Source of the DNA: an uncultured Collinsella sp.
GTDB taxonomy: Bacteria; Actinomycetota; Coriobacteriia; Coriobacteriales; Coriobacteriaceae
DNA: 10,608 nucleotides
Direction of reading: 5' to 3'
Assembly: GCA_900556365.1 (NCBI GenBank)
Contig: USOG01000036.1
Coordinates: 1 to 10,608 of the forward strand
Each line of letters starts with the position of its first letter. The first letter of the stretch is position 1. Shown piece by piece: positions 1 to 5,088 of this stretch. Made by a program: the position numbers and the translations under genes. The notes under the pieces were generated by a model, which was given only the letters and a program-made list of their open reading frames with translations, was not told the DNA's origin and searched no databases.

Positions 1-435
1 GCCGAGAACCTGTATCTCGACTCCGAGTCCCGCACCTATGTCGAGGAGACCGGTGGCGCCAACGTCCTGTTCGTGAAAGAGGATGGCACGCTCGTCGTTC
101 CGCAGTCGCACACCGACTCCATCCTGCCCTCTATCACCCGTCGTTCGCTCGTTCAGGTTGCTCAGGACCTGGGCATGACCGTTGACCAGCGCCCCGTCGA
201 GTGGGCCGAGGTCAAGGCCGGCACCTTTGTGGAGTGCGGCCTGTGCGGCACCGCTGCCGTCATCTCCCCGGTTGGCGAGATCGACAACAAGGTCTATGGT
301 GCTGACGAGACCGTGACCTTCCCGGCTGGCTACACCGAGATCGGTCCTGTGATGAAGAAGCTCCGCGAGACCCTGACTGGTATCCAGTCTGGTGCTGTCG
401 AGGACAAGCACAACTGGGTTTACACCGTCGCGTAA
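1..435 (+). CDS. ilvE: Branched-chain amino-acid aminotransferase, C-terminal part (5' end outside window)
   Basis: The reading frame is open from base 1 to the TAA at 433-435 and gives the last 144 residues of a class IV (D-alanine/branched-chain fold) PLP aminotransferase. These enzymes move the amino group between leucine, isoleucine or valine and 2-oxoglutarate, the last step of branched-chain amino-acid synthesis, in the cytoplasm. Visible family signatures, numbered within the fragment, are EETGGAN (15-21), the DSILPSITRR block (39-48) and ECGLCGTAAVISPVG (78-92), whose GTAA segment contacts the PLP phosphate. The final helix with GPVMKKLRETLTGIQSG also fits. The spacing suits the longer bacterial type II IlvE (about 340-360 residues), so the PLP lysine should lie just upstream of the window. 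A large hairpin terminator follows 25 bases after the stop. The family is clear; the exact paralogue is not provable from a fragment. Confidence 0.93.
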   Translation, partial: AENLYLDSESRTYVEETGGANVLFVKEDGTLVVPQSHTDSILPSITRRSLVQVAQDLGMTVDQRPVEWAEVKAGTFVECGLCGTAAVISPVGEIDNKVYGADETVTFPAGYTEIGPVMKKLRETLTGIQSGAVEDKHNWVYTVA

Positions 436-460
436 GCTGTCTTAGCTGTCCGGCCCGAGG

Positions 461-578
461 GCGACCTTCCTTTCCGGCGCGTCCTCGGACATGAAAGAAC
501 CTCCGCTGCGCACTTCGTGCGGCGGAGGTTCTTTCGTCCCGCGGAGTGCGCCGGAAAGGAAGGCCGCGCTTTTGTTTT
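461..578 (+). terminator. Large nested-hairpin terminator after ilvE
   Basis: A perfect 16-bp inverted repeat (465-480 with 548-563, CCTTCCTTTCCGGCGC on the left) encloses a second perfect 14-bp repeat (493-506 with 522-535, GAAAGAACCTCCGC on the left). That in turn encloses CGCAC/GTGCG (509-513 with 517-521) around a 3-nt loop. The intervening arms are equal in length and partly paired by G-U, so the whole is one long imperfect hairpin. It is followed by TTTTGTTTT at 570-578. Position just after ilvE and the T-rich tail fit an intrinsic terminator, although the structure is much longer than needed. Confidence 0.75.
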
Positions 579-602
579 GGTTCGCGCCATGTGGGGGTGG
601 CG

Positions 603-813
603 GCGACGTGCATTTTTGCGAGTATTCTGCAATCGAAGGCCCCTGCATACCGACCTCGGGCAAAAAATCGGGATTTCTCGATGTTTTCTACGGATGATGG
701 GCGGGGTTATGGGCTGACAGCGTTTGATTTGCAGGGATATTCGCGGTCTTCGGCATGTATCGTGGCGCCCGAAGCTCTTGGTTATGTTGAATACTCCTAA
801 AAATGCACGGCGC
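603..813. repeat. Inverted-repeat-bounded non-coding element (MITE-like)
   Basis: Bases 603-627 and 789-813 are inverted copies of each other, matching at 22 of 25 positions (core CGTGCATTTTT, then GAGTATTC). The 161 bases between them hold no convincing ORF with a ribosome binding site. The shape, two terminal inverted repeats around about 160 non-coding bases between convergent genes, is that of a miniature inverted-repeat element. I see no clear target-site duplication and no transposase, so mobility is inference. A long-range regulatory hairpin is the alternative. Confidence 0.45.
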
Positions 814-832
814 TTAGAGGGGGACCTTCGCG

Positions 833-878
833 AAAAAAGAAACCGCCCCGTCGAAGTATGCATTCGACGGGGCGGTTT
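833..878 (-). terminator. Intrinsic terminator of lemA
   Basis: A perfect 15-bp inverted repeat (841-855 with 863-877, AACCGCCCCGTCGAA on the left) has a 7-nt loop. On the minus strand the stem runs into a TCTTTTTT tract (833-840), which is the classic form and places it about 37 bases after the lemA stop. On the plus strand the stem ends in only TTT, so it may stop read-through from the left weakly. Confidence 0.88.
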
Positions 879-914
879 ATGCATTTGGCCGATTAAGGAT
901 GCGCTGCCAAACTA

Positions 915-1466
915 CTAGAACTTGACAGTCGGGGCCTGGCGGGCTGCTTCGGCGGCCTCGAAGCCCTGGCGCTCCTTAAACTGGAAGATGCCGGCAAAGA
1001 TGACAGCCGGGAACGTCTGAATGGCGTTGTTGTAGCTGAGCACGCAGTCGTTGTAGCTCTGGCGTGCATAGCTAATCTTGTTCTCGGTATCCTCGAGCGA
1101 TGCCTGCAGCTGCGTAAAGTTGGTGTTTGCCTTAAGATCGGGGTAGGCTTCGGCTACGGCGAAGAGCTGACGCAGCGCACCGGTCAGCACGTTGTCGGCT
1201 TCCATCTTGGCCTCGGGCGTGGTGGCCTTGACGGCGGTGTTACGCGCGCTGATCACGGCGGAGAGCGTCTCCTGCTCGTGCTTGGCGTAGCCCTTGACGG
1301 TCTCGACCAGGTTGGGGATCAGGTCGTTGCGGCGCTGCAGCTGCGTATCGATGTTCTGCCAGGCGTTATCGATGCGGTTACGCTTGGTGACCATGTTGTT
1401 GTAGATGCCGGCGATGGCGCAGACAATCACAATGACAACAACGATGCCGATGATGACGGGAAGCAT
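915..1466 (-). CDS. lemA: LemA family membrane protein
   Basis: This 183-residue protein has one N-terminal membrane segment (about residues 2-24) followed by a helical domain. Family hallmarks are NRIDNAWQNIDTQLQRR (about 30-46), NDLIPNLVETVKGYAKHE (47-64) and the C-terminal YNNAIQTFPAVIFAGIFQFKER. Length matches the usual 180-200 residues. LemA proteins are widespread inner or cytoplasmic membrane proteins of uncertain biochemical role; in Listeria a homologue yields a peptide presented to T cells. The ATG at 1464-1466 is preceded on the minus strand by GGAG at a proper distance. It is a single-gene unit with its own terminator at 833-878 and is divergent from the TetR-type regulator. A partner such as a TPM-domain or HtpX gene, often beside lemA, is absent here. 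Confidence 0.93.
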   Translation of the reverse strand: MLPVIIGIVVVIVIVCAIAGIYNNMVTKRNRIDNAWQNIDTQLQRRNDLIPNLVETVKGYAKHEQETLSAVISARNTAVKATTPEAKMEADNVLTGALRQLFAVAEAYPDLKANTNFTQLQASLEDTENKISYARQSYNDCVLSYNNAIQTFPAVIFAGIFQFKERQGFEAAEAARQAPTVKF

Positions 1467-1527
1467 GATGTCTCCGTTTCGAATGGCCGCGGCGGCATGC
1501 GCCAGCTGCCGTTGGTATAACGCTACT

Positions 1528-1557
1528 AGTATACCCGCAACGTTTTGCCGTGCCGAA
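1528..1557 (-). promoter_or_regulatory. Candidate promoter of lemA
   Basis: On the minus strand TATACT (1533-1528) is a near-perfect -10 box. A weak -35 candidate, TTCGGC (1557-1552), lies 18 bp upstream. Transcription would start near 1521, giving a leader of about 55 bases before the lemA start codon. The -10 is good and the -35 poor, so confidence is moderate. Confidence 0.45.
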
Positions 1558-1677
1558 CTTTCCGGTAAGCGTTATGTTTTCGGCGGGGTTGGCACCGGGG
1601 CAAAGTGCGCGAGGTACAGGTGTAAGATATGCGACAGATTGACGAGTGTTGTCTTTGCCCTGAGGATGGCGATACCA

Positions 1678-2262
1678 GTGGACCTTCGCATTAAGAAAAC
1701 CTACCACGCCCTGTTCGATGCCTTCACCGAGCTTCTCGAGGAGCATCGTTTTGAGGACCTGACGGTTGCCATGCTGTGCGACCGCGCCATGATTCGCCGC
1801 ACGACGTTCTACAAGCACTTTCGCGACAAGAACGATTACTTTGCCTTTTATATCGATGAGCTTATGTCGGGTTTGCCGCAAAAGCGGGTTGGCGAGGGCG
1901 GCACGGTGTCGGCCGACGACGTGCGCGTGCTTCGCCACGAGGTGTTCACCGACGCCATGGACCTGATTCTGGCCCATGAGCAGCTCATGGACAACATTTT
2001 GGCGAGCAGCATGTCGGGCATGCTGACCAGCATGATTTGCGATCGCATTGCCCGCTCTATCCGCGAGCGTGTGATGAGTGCACTAGACGAGGACGCGCTT
2101 GCGCCCGTGTCGCTCGACACGACGGCTGAGTTTGTCGCCGGCGGTATTATTCGACTTTTCACGATATGGTGGGAATCGGGCCACGATCTTGAGCGTCGAC
2201 CTGAGATAGCCGACGTGGTCGATGCACTGTTTGAGCGGACCATGACACCGGTGAATCACTAG
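1678..2262 (+). CDS. TetR/AcrR family transcriptional regulator
   Basis: From the GTG at 1678 the product has 194 residues. An N-terminal TetR-type three-helix DNA-binding domain is clear: helix 1 around KKTYHALFDAFTELLEEH (6-23), then FEDLTVAMLCDRAMIRRTTFYKHFRDKNDYF (25-55) as the helix-turn-helix plus linker. The remaining residues form an all-helical ligand and dimer domain resembling the Firmicutes-type TetR C-terminal domain, so the effector cannot be predicted. I prefer the GTG at 1678, with GAGGA about 11 bases upstream; the in-frame ATG at 1666 directly abuts the same GAGG and would add four residues. The gene is divergent from lemA and ends 3 bp before the 3' end of a convergent tRNA-Ser gene. 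No dedicated target is obvious; the ABC exporter 4 kb downstream is only a speculative candidate. Confidence 0.88.
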   Translation: MDLRIKKTYHALFDAFTELLEEHRFEDLTVAMLCDRAMIRRTTFYKHFRDKNDYFAFYIDELMSGLPQKRVGEGGTVSADDVRVLRHEVFTDAMDLILAHEQLMDNILASSMSGMLTSMICDRIARSIRERVMSALDEDALAPVSLDTTAEFVAGGIIRLFTIWWESGHDLERRPEIADVVDALFERTMTPVNH

Positions 2263-2265
2263 AAG

Positions 2266-2355
2266 TGGCGGAGAGAGGGGGATTCGAACCCCCGGAACGC
2301 TCTCGCGCTCAACGGTTTTCAAGACCGCCGCATTCAACCGCTCTGCCATCTCTCC
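2266..2355 (-). tRNA. tRNA-Ser(UGA)
   Basis: On the minus strand a 90-nt tRNA folds with a 7-bp acceptor stem (GGAGAGA pairing with TCTCTCC) and an anticodon loop CTTGAAA whose anticodon TGA lies at 2321-2319. It has a long class II variable arm typical of serine tRNAs, a T arm GGGGG-TTCGAAT-CCCCC and an encoded 3' CCA (2268-2266). It reads UCA-type serine codons. It is convergent with the TetR-type gene, with only three bases between that stop codon and the CCA end, and no separate hairpin terminator lies between them. Confidence 0.97.
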
Positions 2356-2365
2356 GTGAGTCGTA

Positions 2366-2374
2366 ATGATAGCA
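2366..2374 (-). promoter_or_regulatory. Extended -10 promoter of tRNA-Ser
   Basis: The minus strand reads TGCTATCAT (2374-2366), an extended -10 (TGn then TATCAT). A start about seven bases downstream falls near 2359, four bases before the mature tRNA 5' end at 2355. No convincing -35 is present, which is consistent with an extended -10 promoter. Confidence 0.55.
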
Positions 2375-2406
2375 TCGTTTTGAATTTGCAACAGGGAAGG
2401 CGAACG

Positions 2407-4188
2407 ATGACGATCACCGAAATCGACGAGAAGTTCATGCGCGAGGCGCTGGCGGAGGCTTGCGCCGCTGCTGCGGTGGGCGAGGTGCCCATCGGAGCCG
2501 TAGTGGTGCGCGCGGGTGAGATTGTCGCGCGGGCGCACAATCGGCGCGAGCTCGATCAGGATCCTTCGGCCCATGCAGAGTTCGCGGCTCAGTGCGCCGC
2601 TGCTCAGGCGCTTGGCCGCTGGCGCCTTTCCGATTGCACGGTCTATGTGACGCTTGAGCCCTGCTGCATGTGCGCGGGCCTTATGGTTAACGCGCGCGTG
2701 GGGCGCTGCGTGTATGGCGCGAGCGACGCCAAGGCGGGCGCGTTGGGCTCGCTGTATGACCTCAATGCCGATTCGCGCCTGAATCATCGGTTTAACGTGA
2801 CGGCTGGGGTCCTGGCGGATGAATGCCGCGAGCTGCTGAGTAGCTATTTTGCCGGTCTGCGCGGTGTGGGCGGCGCTGATTGCGGTTGCGGGGCCGATCT
2901 TGAAGCACACGCCGCTCACGCCGCAGCGCTTGCAGGTGCCGGTGAGGATGCTGGCTCGGCGGTTAACTTTGGTCCTGCGTGCCGCCGGCCCCGCCGTGTA
3001 CTGCTGTCGATCGACTCCTTTAAGGGCAGCGTGTCGAGTGCGCAGGCGGAGGCGGCGGTTGCCGAAGGCGTGCGCCGTGTGTGGCCCGATGTCGAGCTGA
3101 ACGCTTTGCCGCTGGCGGATGGCGGCGAGGGGACACTCGATGCCGTTGCCGCGTGCGGCGGTGAGATTGTGACCTGCGAGGTGGCAGGTCCCTTGGGCGA
3201 CCGCGTGTCTGCCCGGATGCTGGTTGATGTCGAGCGCGAGTCCTCGGTCATCGAGATGGCCGAGGCGGCCGGCATTGGGTATTCGCCTTGCACGGAGTCG
3301 TCGGCGCTGGCTGCTACAACCTATGGCGTGGGCGAGCTCATGCTTTGCGCGGCCCGTGCGGGGGCAAAGACTATCTATATTGGTCTGGGCGGTAGTGCCA
3401 CCAACGACGGTGGCGCCGGCATGCTGCAGGCGCTGGGCGCCCACCTTGTCAATGAAGACGGCCGCGATATCGCTCCCGGTCTTGCAGGTCTTGAACACGT
3501 GGCGAGTATCGATGTGGCGCCAGCGCTTCGGGCACTGAATGGCGCGCGTGTCGTGGTGCTTTTCGATGTCGAGAATCCGCTCGTAGGGCGTCGCGGCGCG
3601 CTTGCGGTGTTCGGCGGACAGAAGGGGCTGCCGGCGGGCGACATCGAGACGCTACGCAGGTACGACGGTTGGATGGTCGGCTACGGTCGCCTGCTCGATG
3701 CGGCGATTGCCGAGGCACGGGCTCAGGGGCTACTGCGCGTGCCCGAGGGCGCGCGGACGTTTGGCTCAGTGCTCGGCGTGCCCGGCGCGGGCGCGGCAGG
3801 TGGCTTGGGCGCGGCGCTGCTGGCGCTCGGGGCGGAGTTGCGTTCGGGCGTGGAGACGGTGCTCGATCTCGTGGGGTTTGACGAGCGCGTGTGCGATGCC
3901 GACCTGGTCATAGCGGGTGAGGGTAATATGGACGAGCAATCCGCCGCCGGTAAGGCGCCGGTGGGCGTGGCCCGTCGTGCGAAGCGATATGGCAAGCCGG
4001 TGATCGCCGTCGTGGGCGGTCGCGCCGTCAACCTGGATGCGGTGTGTGAGCAGGGTATTGACTTGGTTTTGCCGATTTGCCGCAAGCCCATGGACCTGGA
4101 ACAGGCACTCGATCCGCGAGAAGCCACAACCAACCTCATCTGCGCTGGCGAAGCAGCCGCTCGATCCTACGACCTTGGCCGTATCTAA
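2407..4188 (+). CDS. tadA: Fusion: tRNA adenosine(34) deaminase (TadA) + glycerate kinase
   Basis: One uninterrupted ORF of 593 residues. Residues 1-150 are a TadA-type deaminase: H56-A-E58 (zinc ligand and catalytic glutamate) and P85-C-C-M-C89 (zinc ligands C86 and C89). TadA converts A34 of tRNA-Arg(ACG) to inosine. Residues 198-593 are a complete glycerate 2-kinase of the GarK/GlxK family, which phosphorylates glycerate with ATP: SIDSFKGS (201-208), LADGGEGT (236-243), LGGSATNDGGAG (327-338), ENPLVG, FGGQKG (402-407), and GEGNMDEQSAAGKAPVGVA (504-522). A 45-residue Ala/Gly-rich linker with a CGC motif (159-161) joins them. The ATG at 2407 follows AGGGAAGG (2393-2400). The only in-frame internal start codon in the linker, GTG at 2866, has no ribosome binding site, so a single bifunctional polypeptide is likely. 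The two activities have no known metabolic link. Confidence 0.93.
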   Translation: MTITEIDEKFMREALAEACAAAAVGEVPIGAVVVRAGEIVARAHNRRELDQDPSAHAEFAAQCAAAQALGRWRLSDCTVYVTLEPCCMCAGLMVNARVGRCVYGASDAKAGALGSLYDLNADSRLNHRFNVTAGVLADECRELLSSYFAGLRGVGGADCGCGADLEAHAAHAAALAGAGEDAGSAVNFGPACRRPRRVLLSIDSFKGSVSSAQAEAAVAEGVRRVWPDVELNALPLADGGEGTLDAVAACGGEIVTCEVAGPLGDRVSARMLVDVERESSVIEMAEAAGIGYSPCTESSALAATTYGVGELMLCAARAGAKTIYIGLGGSATNDGGAGMLQALGAHLVNEDGRDIAPGLAGLEHVASIDVAPALRALNGARVVVLFDVENPLVGRRGALAVFGGQKGLPAGDIETLRRYDGWMVGYGRLLDAAIAEARAQGLLRVPEGARTFGSVLGVPGAGAAGGLGAALLALGAELRSGVETVLDLVGFDERVCDADLVIAGEGNMDEQSAAGKAPVGVARRAKRYGKPVIAVVGGRAVNLDAVCEQGIDLVLPICRKPMDLEQALDPREATTNLICAGEAAARSYDLGRI

Positions 4189-4203
4189 AACCTATCTCTT
4201 TAT

Positions 4204-4272
4204 AAGTTGCGGTGGAATACGGAGTGTTTTTGCCTTTAAGGGGCTAATTCAGCCCGTATTCCACCGCAACTT
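4204..4272. repeat. Perfect 19-bp inverted repeat with 31-nt loop
   Basis: AAGTTGCGGTGGAATACGG (4204-4222) is matched perfectly in reverse complement at 4254-4272. The loop contains a competing hairpin, GGGCT/AGCCC (4241-4245 with 4251-4255), which shares two bases with the outer right arm, so the two folds exclude each other at that point. It begins 15 bases after the fusion-gene stop and could shield the mRNA 3' end, but no T-tract follows, so it is not a standard intrinsic terminator. A 12-bp palindrome, GAATGGCCATTC, lies at 4276-4287 directly after it. Confidence 0.6.
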
Positions 4273-4322
4273 CGAGAATGGCCATTCGAGGTTGGCTGCC
4301 TTGGGTCTTGGGTCGGACCGTT

Positions 4323-4484
4323 TGCCACGAAATGCGGCTATCTGCTACGTTAGACCGGCCATCCTCGACCATCCCGGAATTTGCAAAAACAAAACCGCAG
4401 GTAGAAAGCTTGCCGATTTTCGAAAAAGCACGCTATGGTTGACCTCTGTGACCAAAACGTAGTAGATAGGCCCTTTTCGTGGCA
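4323..4484. repeat. 162-bp element with 29-bp terminal inverted repeats (MITE-like)
   Basis: Bases 4323-4351 and 4456-4484 are inverted copies matching at 25 of 29 positions, both starting TGCCACGAAA at the outer end and closing with CTACGTT at the inner end. The 104 bases between have no credible coding sequence and are AT-richer than neighbouring genes. The form suggests a non-autonomous mobile element, but no flanking duplication is evident and no transposase is present. It shares no obvious terminal sequence with the element at 603-813. Confidence 0.5.
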
Positions 4485-4499
4485 CGGCACCAGATCAGT

Positions 4500-4588
4500 C
4501 TATTTAGGATGGGGCTTACTTGACTACTTTCGCCACCCTGATGCCCCTCCAGTCAAAAAGTGGTCAAAAAAGCCCCGTCCCAAATTAG
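4500..4588. repeat. Imperfect hairpin element just upstream of ffs
   Basis: Bases 4507-4530 and 4557-4580 form inverted arms matching at 20 of 24 positions. Two of the four mismatches would be G-U pairs in plus-strand RNA. The pairing extends to the flanking CTATTTAGG and its counterpart ending ATTAG at 4588 with a one-base bulge. The right arm contains two TCAAAAA copies 10 bases apart. The structure ends six bases before the ffs -35 box, so it could insulate that promoter or be a relic repeat. There is no T-tract after the stem on the plus strand. Confidence 0.45.
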
Positions 4589-4593
4589 CTACC

Positions 4594-4622
4594 TTGCTCT
4601 GGTGGGCGGGAGCAGGTAAGAT
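4594..4622 (+). promoter_or_regulatory. Promoter of ffs
   Basis: TTGCTC (4594-4599) and TAAGAT (4617-4622) are spaced by exactly 17 bp. The predicted start, near 4629, coincides with the first base of the SRP RNA closing stem. Location and spacing support it strongly. Confidence 0.65.
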
Positions 4623-4628
4623 ATACCG

Positions 4629-4752
4629 AGCGCCTAGCGCGTTCGATGGGTTCGGATGACGACATGTTCCGAATCTGGTCAGGTCCGGAAGGAAGCAGCC
4701 ATAAGGAGCCTCTGTCGGGCATCCGAATCCATCGAGCGCACGGGCGCTTTTT
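4629..4752 (+). ncRNA. ffs: Signal recognition particle RNA, small bacterial type (4.5S-like)
   Basis: The near-invariant SRP domain IV apical sequence is present: GGTCAGGTCCGGAAGGAAGC at 4678-4697, followed by AGCC. This is the asymmetric loop and GGAA tetraloop that bind the Ffh M domain. The flanks fold into the long helix of the small SRP RNA: GCGCC (4630-4634) with GGCGC (4743-4747), and the segment at 4639-4657 with that at 4720-4739 (ATCCGAATCCATCGAGCGC). TTTTT at 4748-4752 follows the closing stem directly, so the molecule appears to form its own terminator. The RNA assembles with Ffh to target nascent membrane and secreted proteins through FtsY. The ends are estimates, good to a few bases. 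No Alu domain is seen. Confidence 0.93.
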
Positions 4753-4765
4753 GGTGCCGCGACAT

Positions 4766-4860
4766 GGCCCGGCCGGCGGCGAGGTATTTGGTGTCTCGCT
4801 GGTCCTCGGCTTCGCCTGCGGGATCGCTCGACTACCAAACACCTCGCCGCCGGCCGGGCC
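4766..4860. repeat. Strong 27-bp-arm hairpin downstream of ffs
   Basis: GGCCCGGCCGGCGGCGAGGT and the following seven bases (4766-4792) are matched in reverse complement at 4834-4860 with a single A/C mismatch, around a 41-nt loop. A wider, looser symmetry (TTTTTGG at 4748-4754 and CCAAAAA near 4873-4879) frames it, although the left T-run already serves as the ffs terminator. There is no T-tract after the stem on either strand, so it is not a standard terminator. A palindromic extragenic repeat or a relic element is more likely. Confidence 0.6.
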
Positions 4861-5002
4861 CCGTCGTCCAAAAATCACCCGTAAAGGCGCGTTTATCTAA
4901 TTAAATCTATCCCTTGCGGAATGCGGCTTGCTGGTGTTGTCTGGGCATTGATGACTATGTGGTTCAAGAGGCGGCGGTGCTGTTGCTTGAATTTTTGCAG
5001 TT

Positions 5003-5045
5003 AAAGAGGTCCGTTTCCCTGGGTGGGGGAAACGGACCTCTTTTT
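5003..5045 (+). terminator. Strong intrinsic terminator
   Basis: A perfect 17-bp stem (5003-5019 with 5027-5043, AAAGAGGTCCGTTTCCC on the left) has a 7-nt loop and runs into TTTTT (5041-5045). On the plus strand it would stop a transcript arriving from the ffs side. On the minus strand it lies 44 bases past the end of the surface-protein gene and carries only TTT, so it may serve both directions. Confidence 0.88.
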
Positions 5046-5088
5046 GTCTCTTGGCTTGTGGATTGGCGAAGACAATAACCGCTGGCAG

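Noticed and set aside
420..884. Several overlapping ORFs on both strands in the ilvE-lemA gap
   Set aside because: They read through inverted repeats and terminators, lack good ribosome binding sites, and have Arg/Pro-rich low-information products.
1405..1677. N-terminal extension of the TetR-type gene back to 1405
   Set aside because: It would overlap the lemA start and promoter on the other strand, and the added residues do not resemble a TetR N-terminus.
2263..2355. tRNA-Ser as an integration (att) site
   Set aside because: No integrase, no duplicated tRNA 3' end and no sign of a foreign island on either side within the window.
2083..3498. 471-codon minus-strand ORF antisense to the TetR 3' end, tRNA-Ser and the fusion gene
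   Set aside because: It runs through a tRNA gene and well-conserved TadA and kinase coding sequence; its composition (Arg/His/Ala-rich) is that of a high-GC shadow frame.
4200..4880. CRISPR array
   Set aside because: The repeats here are inverted pairs of different sequences, not regularly spaced direct repeats with spacers.
4524..4904. Small ORFs overlapping the SRP RNA and the downstream hairpin
   Set aside because: The conserved SRP RNA explains the sequence; similar peptides appear on both strands because the region is palindromic.
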